Positions 52,559-61,412 of a DNA stretch of 64,000 nucleotides are shown here, one piece after another. The translations under genes were made by a program, and so were the position numbers. A model generated the notes under the pieces. It was not told the DNA's origin. It saw only the letters and a list, made by a program, of their open reading frames with translations, and made no database searches. This DNA comes from Rhodanobacter sp. T12-5. Lineage in GTDB: Bacteria; Pseudomonadota; Gammaproteobacteria; Xanthomonadales; Rhodanobacteraceae. The DNA lies in assembly GCF_008329435.1 (NCBI RefSeq), contig NZ_NPKN01000002.1, positions 124,001 through 188,000 on the forward strand, given 5' to 3'. Numbering within the stretch: position 1 is the stretch's first letter; the number at the start of each line of letters is the position of its first letter.

Positions 52559-53212
52559 TCAGGCTGCGACCGGCTCGTTGCGCACGTAGTCGGCCATCTG
52601 GTCGCGCAAGGCAGACCGGAAGGCCGGCCGCGCCTCGCAGCGCTTGACGTAGGCGTCGAGCCGCGGGAACTCGGCCACCAGATCCGTATGCCGGATGAAC
52701 CTCAGCACGGTGGTCATCAGGATGTCGGCTGCCGTGAAGCCACCCAGCAGATGGTCGCGACCGTCGAGGCATTCGGAAAGCGCGGCCAGTCGGGCCTTCA
52801 CTTCGTCGACCGCCGAGGGACGTCGCAACGCCACCCATGCTTCGCCCTGGTGCTGCTGATCCATCACCAGCAGATTCCACAACGGCGGCTCGACGGTATT
52901 GAGTGCGGCGAACATCCAGCTGAGCGTTTCGAGACGTTGCCCGGCGGGCATCAGCGCTTCGCACTGTTCGGCGATGGCGCAGACGATGGCACCGGATTCG
53001 GTCAAGGCGCCGTCGGCGGATTCGAGAACCGGCACCATGCCGAAAGGATGCTTGCGCCGGTAGGCGTCGGAGTTTCGCTCCTCGATGCCAACCCACCGGC
53101 TTTGATAGGCAAGCCCCGCCTCTTCCAGCGCCCAGCGCACGCGCAGATCGCGTACCAGCCCCTGGGCAAAAGGCGGCACCCAGCTGAAGCCCCACACGGC
53201 GATATCTTTCAT
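52559..53212 (-). CDS. Glutathione S-transferase
   Basis: 217 residues from the ATG at 53212. Thioredoxin-fold half: IAVWGFSWVPPFAQGLVRDL (Ser10/Trp11 where the catalytic residue is expected), then NPFGMVP-like HPFGMVPVLESADGALTESG with the cis-Pro and E-S pair. The helical half has FTAADILMTTVL, the conserved N-capping Asp motif. It is the first gene of the GST-DUF899-membrane protein operon. A TPR-HTH regulator starts divergently 124 bp away. Confidence 0.92.
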   Translation of the reverse strand: MKDIAVWGFSWVPPFAQGLVRDLRVRWALEEAGLAYQSRWVGIEERNSDAYRRKHPFGMVPVLESADGALTESGAIVCAIAEQCEALMPAGQRLETLSWMFAALNTVEPPLWNLLVMDQQHQGEAWVALRRPSAVDEVKARLAALSECLDGRDHLLGGFTAADILMTTVLRFIRHTDLVAEFPRLDAYVKRCEARPAFRSALRDQMADYVRNEPVAA

Positions 53213-53336
53213 GTCGTCTCTCCTCGCATTCGCGTCTTGTCGGTGCCGCTTGTCTGCGACAGGTCGGTTGTTGTTCGTGGGATAGACTGCGGCCGGGCCA
53301 TCCGTGGGTGGGAGTGACAACTGTGGCGCGAATGAC

Positions 53337-54557
53337 ATGGACTCCCTGATCACGGCTGCGGCGCGTGCGCTGGCGGCGGGCGATCCGCTCGGTGCATTGA
53401 AGCGGGTCGCTTTGCGCGAGGACGCGCCGGCACTCGCGCTTCGCGGCATCGCGATGGCCCAGCTCGGCGATTTCGCGCGGGCGAAGGCACTGCTGCGCCG
53501 CGCCGCACGTGCTTTCGGCCCGCACGAAACGATGGCGCGCGCACGCTGCGCCCTCGCCGAGGCCGAGATTGCGCTCGTCTCGCGCGACCTCGGCGAACCC
53601 GCCAAGGCACTCGACACCGCACACGCCACGCTGGTCGCACACGGCGACGCGGTGAACGCCGCGCACGCGCGCTACCTCCAGGCCCGCCGCCTGCTGCTGA
53701 TCGGACGCCTCGACGATGCCGATCGCACACTTGCCGAACTCGACCCGGCCACATTGCCGCCGGCGTCGCGGGCATCCTGCGAGCTGGTCACCGCGGGCAT
53801 CGCGATACGTCGCCTGCGCACGGCCACGGCGCGCGCCGCACTGGTTCGGGCCGGGCATGCCGCGCGCCAGGCGGGCATTCCGGCGCTGACGGCGGAAGTC
53901 CGCAACGCCGCCCGCGTGCTGGAGCTGCCCGCCGCGCGGCTGATCGCACGCGGCCATGAACGACTTCTTCGGCTGGACGAGGTCGAGACCTTGCTGGCCT
54001 CCACGGCCTTCGTCGTGGACGCATGCCGCTACGTCGTGCGCGATGCGCGTGCGGCCGTCTCGCTGGAGCGGCGCCCGGTATTGTTCGCGCTCGCACGCAT
54101 CCTGGGCGAAGCGTGGCCCGGCGACGTGCCGAGAGCCACGCTGATCGCGCGCGCCTTCCGCACCCGACACGCCGATGAGTCGCATCGCGCGCGGCTGCGG
54201 GTGGAAATCGGTCGCCTGCGCACGCTGCTGCGGCCGATGGCCGACATCAGTGCGACGAAGCACGGCTTCGCGCTGGCCCCGCACCACGCGAGCGAAGTCG
54301 TCGTGCTGGCCCGGCCCGTCGACGATGCGCACGCGGCGGTGCTCGCCCTGCTCGCCGACGGGGAAGCGTGGTCGAGCTCGGCCCTGGCGCTGGCGCTCGG
54401 CACCAGCCAGCGCAGCGTGCAGCGGGCACTCGACGCGCTGGCGGCTGCAGACAAGGTGGACTCGTTCGGTCGCGGCCGGGCGCGCCGCTGGATGACCCCA
54501 CCCGTGCCCGGATTCCCGACAAGCTTGTTGCTCCCGGCGCCCTTCCCCGGCGACTAG
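53337..54557 (+). CDS. Helix-turn-helix regulator with TPR-like N-terminal region
   Basis: 406 residues from the ATG at 53337 (a GTG at 53304 is possible). The first 200 residues are paired Ala-rich helices (ALRGIAMAQLGDFARAKALL) like TPR/BTAD units. A middle domain (220-320) resembles the DNA-binding BTAD-type winged helix (RARLRVEIGRLRTLLRPMAD). Near the C-terminus (345-390) a second winged helix is clear (LALALGTSQRSVQRALDALA). It is divergent from the GST-DUF899 operon and a good candidate for its regulator. The start of the downstream propeller gene is only 9 bp away. Confidence 0.85.
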   Translation: MDSLITAAARALAAGDPLGALKRVALREDAPALALRGIAMAQLGDFARAKALLRRAARAFGPHETMARARCALAEAEIALVSRDLGEPAKALDTAHATLVAHGDAVNAAHARYLQARRLLLIGRLDDADRTLAELDPATLPPASRASCELVTAGIAIRRLRTATARAALVRAGHAARQAGIPALTAEVRNAARVLELPAARLIARGHERLLRLDEVETLLASTAFVVDACRYVVRDARAAVSLERRPVLFALARILGEAWPGDVPRATLIARAFRTRHADESHRARLRVEIGRLRTLLRPMADISATKHGFALAPHHASEVVVLARPVDDAHAAVLALLADGEAWSSSALALALGTSQRSVQRALDALAAADKVDSFGRGRARRWMTPPVPGFPTSLLLPAPFPGD

Positions 54558-54566
54558 GATGGGTGC

Positions 54567-55202
54567 ATGAAACGATCAAACGCGGAAATCATCGGCGAGT
54601 ACGGTCCCTTCCCGGGTGTCGATTGCGTCCATGGCGTCAGCTATGACGGCGAGCGTGTCTGGTTTGCCACCGGCGACACGCTGGCCGCGTTCGACCCGGC
54701 CAGCGGGGAAGCATCGCGCACGATCGACGTCGCCGCGCACGCGGGTACGGCGTTCGACGGACAGCACCTTTTCCAGATCGCCGAGAGCCGCATCCAGAAG
54801 ATCGATCCGGCGACCGGCCGCGTGCTCGCCACCATCCCGGCGCCGGGTGCCGGTAGCGACTCCGGCCTCGCCTGGGCCGAGGGCTCGCTCTGGGTCGGGC
54901 AGTACCGCGAGCGCAAGATCCACCAGGTCGACCCCGAAACCGGCGCGATTCTTCGCACCATTGCCTGCGACCGTTTCGTCACCGGCGTCACCTGGGTCGA
55001 CGGCGAACTTTGGCATGGCACCTGGGAAGGCGACGAAAGCGATGTACGGCACATCGATCCCGCCACCGGCGACGTTCTCGAGAGTCTGCGGATGCCGCCC
55101 GGTGTCGGCGTCTCGGGGCTCGATTCCGATGGCGACGAGCGGTTCTTCTGCGGCGGAGGACGCAGCGGCAAGATCACCGTCATCAAAAGGGAACGGCAGT
55201 GA
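54567..55202 (+). CDS. Beta-propeller protein (glutamine cyclotransferase-like)
   Basis: 211 residues with no signal peptide. Five or so repeats of the form GLAWAEGSLWVGQY, DPETGAILRTI and DPATGDVLESL build a small propeller, the fold of bacterial glutaminyl cyclases and of PQQ/WD-like proteins; catalytic assignment is not possible from sequence. It starts 9 bp after the HTH gene and is surely co-transcribed with it, so it may be a sensor for it. Confidence 0.82.
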   Translation: MKRSNAEIIGEYGPFPGVDCVHGVSYDGERVWFATGDTLAAFDPASGEASRTIDVAAHAGTAFDGQHLFQIAESRIQKIDPATGRVLATIPAPGAGSDSGLAWAEGSLWVGQYRERKIHQVDPETGAILRTIACDRFVTGVTWVDGELWHGTWEGDESDVRHIDPATGDVLESLRMPPGVGVSGLDSDGDERFFCGGGRSGKITVIKRERQ

Positions 55203-55617
55203 ATGGCGCTCGCATGAGCGCTGAGCCTCGCTGTTGGTTCGCGAAGGCAATGATTCGCTCAGAGAGGTTGCGACTATTCAACCTCGGAGCCCGGCCATGG
55301 CGAGGGCATGGTTGCCGAGTTGAGGCAACGCAGGAGTGGTTGCCCGATGGACAGGGCAAGTTCGGATAGCGATTGATGGGGAGCAGACCGCGAAGCCGCA
55401 GAGCCGCGCAGACGCTTTTGCAGCCCGGAAGATTTCCGCCACCCACGCTCCCGGGGTACTCCCTCACACCATTTTCCGAGCATGCGCACATTTCGGCCCG
55501 AAGTGCCGATGCTAGGCTTCCCGGCAACGCCCGGCAGACTGACACGCACACCGCAGGACAGTATCTGGGCGCTACGGAAATCGTTTCTCATACCGCCCCA
55601 TTGCCGAAGGATCGCGC
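55203..55617. other. Intergenic region upstream of the effector pair
   Basis: 415 bp. Contains no convincing gene; one stretch (55290-55350, GCCATGGCGAGGGCATGGTT...) resembles dispersed repeat text found in Xanthomonadales genomes, but no second copy is in this window. It must hold the promoter of the lipoprotein-effector operon. Confidence 0.5.
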
Positions 55618-56514
55618 ATGCCAGCAAGGCTTCTGTCCACACTCTTCCTGTTGCTGACCCTGGCACTGTCCGGCTGCGAATTTTCGTCATCGCCTGCCAC
55701 GCCGTCGCAGCAATCGAAGTATTCGCTCGACAAGATCTTCAAGGATCCCAAGGCCCAGGCGCTGGCGCTGGCCGCCGAGCAAGGCAACGCCGCGGAAGTG
55801 CAGCGGCTGATGAAACAGGAGCACGTCGATCCCGACGTGATTTTCAGCGACGACGACAGCGGCATGCCACTGGTGGCGTGGCCCGTGTTCACGCTCAACC
55901 CCGCGGGGCTTAAGGCCATGCTGGACAACGGGGCCAACCCGAATGCGCGCAAGCCCGGGCAGCACACTAAATCCTACGAGGACGGCAGTGGCGGCACCTA
56001 TTTCGACTACGACAATGCGATGGTCTGGGCGGCCAAACAGGAAGACCCAATCTATCTGAAACTCCTGCTGGATCACGGCGGCGATCCGAACACCCGCAAT
56101 GGCAACGACGAGACCCTGCTTTTCCAGGCATTCATCTGGCACAACCAGTGGAACAACGTGCAGCTGCTGGTGGAACACGGCGCGGATGTGAATGCTGAAA
56201 GCGCGGGAATGTCCATACTCTTCCAATACGCTGTGAGCGGTGCGTTCAAGCAGACCTACTGGCTATTGCAGCGAGGTGCCGACCCTACTGACGGACGCGG
56301 CAAGCCACCTTCAGAACCCGAGCCCAATGCATACCCGATCATCGAGGCCATCTATTGGCATCCGGGCAATCCGAATGATCCATCCTGGCAACGCCTTTGC
56401 CAGCACTGGCTCCTCCAACACGGATACTCGCGCCCACCCATGCCGCCAAACTACGTCGACATGCGCAGGAATCTCGGATTCCCCTACGACGAGAAAGACA
56501 TTCCACTGCTGTAA
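55618..56514 (+). CDS. Ankyrin-repeat lipoprotein, predicted immunity protein
   Basis: 298 residues with a type II signal peptide: lipobox LSGC with Cys20, followed by Glu-Phe, so probably outer-membrane-directed. At least four ankyrin units follow (LKAMLDNGANPNARK, LKLLLDHGGDPNTRN, VQLLVEHGADVNAES, YWLLQRGADPTDGR). It sits 24 bp upstream of an XVIPCD lipase on the same strand. Lipoproteins encoded next to X-T4SS effectors are the known immunity (X-Tfi) proteins, and ankyrin proteins protect against lipase effectors of type VI systems, so I infer periplasmic neutralisation of that lipase. GC is lower than in flanking genes. Confidence 0.85.
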   Translation: MPARLLSTLFLLLTLALSGCEFSSSPATPSQQSKYSLDKIFKDPKAQALALAAEQGNAAEVQRLMKQEHVDPDVIFSDDDSGMPLVAWPVFTLNPAGLKAMLDNGANPNARKPGQHTKSYEDGSGGTYFDYDNAMVWAAKQEDPIYLKLLLDHGGDPNTRNGNDETLLFQAFIWHNQWNNVQLLVEHGADVNAESAGMSILFQYAVSGAFKQTYWLLQRGADPTDGRGKPPSEPEPNAYPIIEAIYWHPGNPNDPSWQRLCQHWLLQHGYSRPPMPPNYVDMRRNLGFPYDEKDIPLL

Positions 56515-56538
56515 ACCGCATCATCAAGGAGTGATGAC

Positions 56539-58923
56539 ATGTCCGGTCCCGATACCCACCAGCAAGAAGAAGCCCTGTTGCAACAGTTGCGAGATAGTGG
56601 CGATTCCATAGACGCTGCGAAGTTGGAGAAGCTCTACCACGACCGCCAGATGGCCCTCTTGGCGGCCGATGTCTACGACGCAGCCAGGGGCGTGGGCCAC
56701 GCACCACCAGGTTGGATACGCGCCAGCGAGCATCCTGAGTTGTTGCGCCAATACGCGCCGCAGTTCCATATGAGCAACAAGCAATTGCTCGACGAGTTGC
56801 ATCCTGAGAAATCAGGGTTCCGCGCAGAAATCTATCTACCCGATCCAAAAGTGCTAGGCCCTGGTTACAAACCGGTGGTAGCGCTCAAGGGCTCGTCCGG
56901 CGAGGTAATGACCTCGCAGGGTTTGCGCGACACAACCAAGGAAGACTTCCTCGCCAACAACTTTCCACAATCTGTTGGATTGGAAACTGACTATTACGAT
57001 CGGGCAATGACCTTGGCGAAGGATCTAAAGGCCAAAGGCCTCGACTTCGAGCTTTCCGGTCACAGCCTGGCCGGCGGCATGGTTTCCGCCGCTGCAGCGG
57101 TCACCGGCAACCACGCCACCACATTGAACGCCGCCGGCTTGCATCCCGAAACGGCCAGGCGCTTCGGCGAACAGAACGGCATCCCCGTATACGACCTGGA
57201 GCAACTGAAACCACTCGTCACGTCGTACCAAGTGCAGGGCGAGCTGCTCAGCAATGGTGTGCAGGACAACGTCCATCGCATGGATGTCATCCAGCGCGCC
57301 GAGTTGGGTGGCGTGCTGAAGGAGACCAGCCAGTTGCTGAATGCATTGCCTCAAGGTCGGAGCATTCTCAAGCATCAGCTGGACGGCGGCGTACCGCCGC
57401 AAGCGCAGGCGTCGGTGCATGCCTTCGTCGACAAACTGGCCACGGGCAACACGGACAAGATGCTGCGCGAGTTGCCTTTGGCAGCAGGCGAAGTGCAGCC
57501 GTTGCTGGCACCCATGACCCGCCTGAATCCGAATGATCCCGCCAGCCCGCTGCTGGCCCGCAATCACGTGCTCTCCCTGCCGGAAGTGACCTGCCTGGCA
57601 GCACCGGTACTGGAAACCATGAGCATGGTTGCGATGGGCGCGCACGTTGGCGAACGCGGAGGTGAAGTCGTGGCTGCGGGCGGTCATGCAACGCAGCAGG
57701 TACTGCATGCCGCCGGTGATGGCGTACGTGGCTTGACGGAGATGGGCGGGCAGGCATCGCGCGCGGTGACGCAGTTCGAGGGTGCCGTGGTGCAGGCAGC
57801 CGAGCACCACGTCGGTGCTGCCGTCGCGCATGCTCGTGAAGCTGCTGCCGAGGTGCAGGCGCGGGTTGACCAGAGCGTGGGACGGGCGCGGAAACTGGGA
57901 GCATCGCTGGAGGCTGGCTTGTTGCACGGCGTTGGCCACGTGTTGCCTGAAGGTGCACGGACCCGGATGGATGCAAAAGCCGCGCAGCTGGAACACATGG
58001 GCGACGAAGCCAGCCGCCTTGGCCAGGCTCAGGCTGCCGAGGCACGCCGCGAAGGGCATGTCGACGCTGCCGCCATTCGTGCGGCAACCCATGCGATGCA
58101 ATCGGGGACAGGCCATGCCGTCACGCAGATAGGCAATTTTCAGCACGATGCCATCGCCAGCGCCGGGCATCTGGCCGGCACCGGACTGGATGCATCCGGC
58201 CAGTTTGTCGAGGGCACGTCACGGCACGCGCCGACCGTCGGTGCTGCGGCAGGGGCGTGGCTGGGAGCCGACGCCGCTGTCGCCATGGAGCTGAATCCGG
58301 GCAATTATCCGCGCCTGTATGGAGCCGCCGTCTCACTCGCACAGGGCACGGAGGCTGGCGCGGAAGCCGTTGAACGGCACCTGATGCGTGCGACGGTATT
58401 GCCCAGCATGGACAGCCGCATCGAGCATGTCGAGCAACTCGCCCGCGAAAGGTTGCAACACGCGCAAGCGCCTTCGGCCCGGGACCAATCCGCCGCGTCA
58501 CCGCGCCTCGATGATCCTGCGCATCCCGGATACGCGATGTTTCACCAGATCCGCGACGGCGTGCACAGGCTCGACGCTCAGATGGGACGTCCTCCGGACC
58601 AGCAGAGCGAGAATCTGGCCGGTGCGCTGACCGCCGCGGCCAAAGCCGGCGGATTGAGCCGTGTCGATGCCGTGGCATTGAGTGACGACGGCTCGCGAGC
58701 TTTCGTGTTGCAGCACGTCGTTCCGGCAGCGCTCACCATGAACGCGCAGGTGGAGACGATGCAGGCGGTAAACACGCCGCTGGAGCAGAGCTCCATGGAA
58801 TGGCAAAAGGCAGATCAGCACCAGGCGCATGCACAGACACAGCAACAGATCCGGAATGCGTCCCTGCAGCCGAGCCAGGTGGAACAGCAAGCTGCCTCGA
58901 TGATGACGCTGGGCAGCAGATGA
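56539..58923 (+). CDS. X-T4SS lipase effector with C-terminal XVIPCD
   Basis: 794 residues, ATG at 56539 after AAGGAGTG. The N-terminal half is an alpha/beta hydrolase of class-3 lipase type, with nucleophile Ser176 in SGHSLAGG (173-180) and preceding strand VVALKGSS. A long Ala-rich helical middle (about 390-640) follows. The last 140 residues form the Xanthomonadales VirD4-interacting domain: DPAHPGYAMF near 658, GLSRVDAVALSDDG near 705, QAVNTPLEQSS, then a Gln-rich tail (QAHAQTQQQIRN). This marks it for delivery by the chromosomal bacteria-killing type IV system, where it should attack phospholipids in rival cells. No secretion genes are in the window. Confidence 0.9.
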   Translation: MSGPDTHQQEEALLQQLRDSGDSIDAAKLEKLYHDRQMALLAADVYDAARGVGHAPPGWIRASEHPELLRQYAPQFHMSNKQLLDELHPEKSGFRAEIYLPDPKVLGPGYKPVVALKGSSGEVMTSQGLRDTTKEDFLANNFPQSVGLETDYYDRAMTLAKDLKAKGLDFELSGHSLAGGMVSAAAAVTGNHATTLNAAGLHPETARRFGEQNGIPVYDLEQLKPLVTSYQVQGELLSNGVQDNVHRMDVIQRAELGGVLKETSQLLNALPQGRSILKHQLDGGVPPQAQASVHAFVDKLATGNTDKMLRELPLAAGEVQPLLAPMTRLNPNDPASPLLARNHVLSLPEVTCLAAPVLETMSMVAMGAHVGERGGEVVAAGGHATQQVLHAAGDGVRGLTEMGGQASRAVTQFEGAVVQAAEHHVGAAVAHAREAAAEVQARVDQSVGRARKLGASLEAGLLHGVGHVLPEGARTRMDAKAAQLEHMGDEASRLGQAQAAEARREGHVDAAAIRAATHAMQSGTGHAVTQIGNFQHDAIASAGHLAGTGLDASGQFVEGTSRHAPTVGAAAGAWLGADAAVAMELNPGNYPRLYGAAVSLAQGTEAGAEAVERHLMRATVLPSMDSRIEHVEQLARERLQHAQAPSARDQSAASPRLDDPAHPGYAMFHQIRDGVHRLDAQMGRPPDQQSENLAGALTAAAKAGGLSRVDAVALSDDGSRAFVLQHVVPAALTMNAQVETMQAVNTPLEQSSMEWQKADQHQAHAQTQQQIRNASLQPSQVEQQAASMMTLGSR

Positions 58924-58929
58924 GTTCGG

Positions 58930-58963
58930 GAAACCGAGGCGCGCGAAAAGGCGCCCCGGTTTC
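58930..58963 (+). terminator. Hairpin after the effector gene
   Basis: GAAACCGAGGCGC and GCGCCCCGGTTTC pair with one mismatch around an eight-base loop, 7 bp after the effector stop. No T-run follows, so it may only be an RNA stabiliser. Confidence 0.38.
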
Positions 58964-58991
58964 GCGCAGCCATGGCAGGTTGCGGTCGCAC

Positions 58992-59201
58992 AAGTTCCGC
59001 CTGCCGACCGTGAACTACGAGTTCAAGCCCGGCCACCGGATCATGGTGCATATCCAGTCCAGGCTGTTCCCGCTCTACGACCGCAACCCGCAAACCTGGG
59101 TGCCCAACATCCTGTTCGCCAAGCCCGCCGCCTACCGCAAGGCGACGGTGACGATCGAGCATGGAGGCGATGGGCGTAGTGCGGTGCTGATGCCGGTGGT
59201 G
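58992..59201 (+). pseudogene. 3' remnant of a CocE/NonD-type hydrolase
   Basis: About 70 codons encode the C-terminal jelly-roll end of Xaa-Pro/CocE-type serine hydrolases: YEFKPGHRIMVHIQSRLFPL, then DRNPQTWVPN and FAKPAAYRKATVTIEH. Everything upstream (catalytic domain and signal peptide) is missing. The frame happens to remain open into the next real gene, so an automated gene call may fuse the two. The effector pair probably replaced or invaded this gene. Confidence 0.75.
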
Positions 59202-59331
59202 GCAGGGGGGCAGGGGCGATCGGCAACAACTGAACTGCCCAGCAAGGACCAACGAAAACCCTTTGACCGTCAGAAGCCAATGAACCTGCCCCATCTGCTG
59301 ACGCCGGGGAGAACCAGCGCGTACTTATTGA

Positions 59332-59359
59332 CTGAGCGACGAAATGGTCGCTCAGTTTT
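59332..59359 (+). terminator. Candidate intrinsic terminator
   Basis: CTGAGCGAC and GTCGCTCAG form a nine-base perfect stem around GAAATG, followed directly by TTTT. It lies between the hydrolase remnant and the lipoprotein gene and would end leftover transcription of the remnant. Confidence 0.55.
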
Positions 59360-59459
59360 GAATCTATACTGGCCGCGGGCGCAGCGGCCTCGATTGCGTT
59401 GCGGCCTGCGGCGCTGGGGGGGTCCAACGCCGCTCATCCACGAATCAGGGGAAGAAAAC

Positions 59460-60014
59460 ATGCGTATCTGGAAGTACGGGGTCGTCTCGTGTCTGCTGCT
59501 GGCCGGCTGCGCCGCTGGTGTGAATTTCACAAAACCGGATGACGGCCAGCTCGTGGTTGGCAAGACAACGGAAAGCGATGTCATCACCACACTTGGCAAG
59601 CCAAACATCAAGGGCGCCAAAGTGGTCAACGGCGAGTCCTTGAACACAGACACTTATGCGTATGCGAAGGTCGGCGGTACCGCTGCGCTGCCGGGTGTAA
59701 CACCGGCACGTTCGCTAGCGCTCGTCTTTCGCAACGGAGTGCTGGTGGAAAAGGCTTATTCCAGCTCGTTTGCCGCCGACAGCACCTACTTCGACGTGAC
59801 CAAGGCAAAGACCGTCAAGCCTGGCATGACCGTCAGCGAAGTAGAGAGCTTGCTGGGGAAGCCCAGCGGGGAAGCTATTTTTCCCAAGCGCTTGAGGGAA
59901 TATGTGTTCACCGAGACCAAGGGTTTCAAATCTCAGCACAACTTGCTGACGGTCGAAACGGACGACAACGGCAACGTGGTGAACGCTTACTACAATCAGG
60001 TAGGCCAGCTCTGA
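59460..60014 (+). CDS. SmpA/OmlA-type lipoprotein
   Basis: 184 residues from the ATG at 59460, with AGGGGAAG upstream. Lipobox LLAGC gives Cys17 as the lipidated residue. Two copies of the SmpA/BamE-like unit follow: VGKTTESDVITTLGKPN and PGMTVSEVESLLGKPSG. True BamE has one unit and is shorter, so this is a relative rather than BamE itself. It should be anchored in the envelope. It lies on its own behind the terminator-like hairpin. Confidence 0.86.
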   Translation: MRIWKYGVVSCLLLAGCAAGVNFTKPDDGQLVVGKTTESDVITTLGKPNIKGAKVVNGESLNTDTYAYAKVGGTAALPGVTPARSLALVFRNGVLVEKAYSSSFAADSTYFDVTKAKTVKPGMTVSEVESLLGKPSGEAIFPKRLREYVFTETKGFKSQHNLLTVETDDNGNVVNAYYNQVGQL

Positions 60015-60206
60015 ACTTCCGCAGAGCCCGGCGCGCTTTTGCAAGACTTTGACCGCGCGCATGGTGTGGTCTCCTCTGGCTTCGTAACCTGTGAGGAAAT
60101 GACCGCATCATGCACGCACTGCTCCCTCAATCTGAGCGCGACGGGTTGATTGAGCGAGGAAATGGGGGAACCCCAAGGTCAGAGCCTCCAATACCGCCCG
60201 TGCTTT

Positions 60207-61115
60207 CTACCCCACGCCGTGGCGATCGAGCGCGTCGCGATCCCACCTGGCCAGGTCGGCGGCGCGCGCGTAGGTGCTGTCGATGAAGGCGTGGATCATT
60301 TCATCCGGCGCATCGGCTTGCCGGACCGCATCGTAGGGCAGGATGAACTCGCCGAGCTCGCGATGGTAATAGGCGGCCGGCGGTTGCACGTGCGCATCCT
60401 TCAGTCCCGGCGGTTCCGGTGCGGCATACGCGTAGAAAGCGGGCTCCGGCAACACTCCGCTGCCAGGCCAGAAGCCGTGACTGATCACTTCGTGCGAATA
60501 CGCGTCGCGCTCGAACTCCGGCCCTTCGCGCGGCGGCGCGCGACGACCGGAGAAGCGCGTCACCGCCATGTCGAAACTGCCCCAGAAGAAATTGACGGGA
60601 CTGCTCTTGCCGACGAACGCGCATTGCGAAGCGGTGAACACGCGATCGACCTGCACGAGGATGCGCCACAGGCGGTTGGCGTACGCGGGGTCGTAGGTGT
60701 GGTGCTGCGTATCCCGGTCGAGCCGGATCGGCTCGGGAACCTCGACGGCCCCGGGCCAAATCTTCACCGGCAGGTGCATCGCGTCGAGCGTCGCCATCAA
60801 CTCACGGTAGAAATCGGCGACGCTGCGTGGCGCCAGTGGCAACGTCCGGATTTCGCCGTCCGAAGCGCGGACGGCCAGTTGATGGTCGATGAAGTCGAGC
60901 TCGATGGTGAACGATCGGGTGCCGTGAGGCAGCGAGCGCGTTGCCAGTCCCCGCGGCGTGACGCGCAATGCCACCGACCAGCAATGATTGAGCGGCGGTG
61001 CCTGCGCCAGCGCGATCTTGCCGATCACCTGCAGCCACATATGCAGTGTCGCGCAGGTGTCCTTCCATGCGTCGTAAGGCAGCGCGGGCCAACCGGTTTC
61101 AGACGTCGTTGTCAT
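60207..61115 (-). CDS. DUF5996 family protein
   Basis: 302 residues from the ATG at 61115. The opening WPALPYDAWKDTCATLHMWLQVIGKI and SRSFTIELDFIDHQLAV-type sections, together with the late segment AVTRFSGRRAPP, match DUF5996, a soluble family without known function that is widespread in bacteria. No signal peptide or membrane helix. The frame is open further upstream on the same strand but without sense. No operon partners. Confidence 0.88.
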   Translation of the reverse strand: MTTTSETGWPALPYDAWKDTCATLHMWLQVIGKIALAQAPPLNHCWSVALRVTPRGLATRSLPHGTRSFTIELDFIDHQLAVRASDGEIRTLPLAPRSVADFYRELMATLDAMHLPVKIWPGAVEVPEPIRLDRDTQHHTYDPAYANRLWRILVQVDRVFTASQCAFVGKSSPVNFFWGSFDMAVTRFSGRRAPPREGPEFERDAYSHEVISHGFWPGSGVLPEPAFYAYAAPEPPGLKDAHVQPPAAYYHRELGEFILPYDAVRQADAPDEMIHAFIDSTYARAADLARWDRDALDRHGVG

Positions 61116-61412
61116 TCCACTGCCCCATCGTCTCCGGTTGCACACGCCCACGATAATCGGTCGACGATGAACCGAATCGTCCGGCGGAAGGATCACTGAT
61201 TCAGCTTGCCGGCCGACATGTGCACGTCGGAGGAAAGCGCCCCGGGGGTCCAGCGATCCACGCGGCGAGGGGCGCCCAAGCCGATCACAAACGCCAATGG
61301 AAACTGAACCGCCCGCCCCAATTGCACGGGCAAGTGAACCTGACCCCGCTTTTGCAGGCCGTTTGGGGGGTAGGCTGGCCCTCCCCCTCGTCCGACTGAA
61401 CTGGAGTCCCCC

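Noticed and set aside
61325-61350. GTGAACCTGACCCC text seen in several mobile-element contexts
   Set aside because: Only a short fragment with no inverted partner or transposase nearby.
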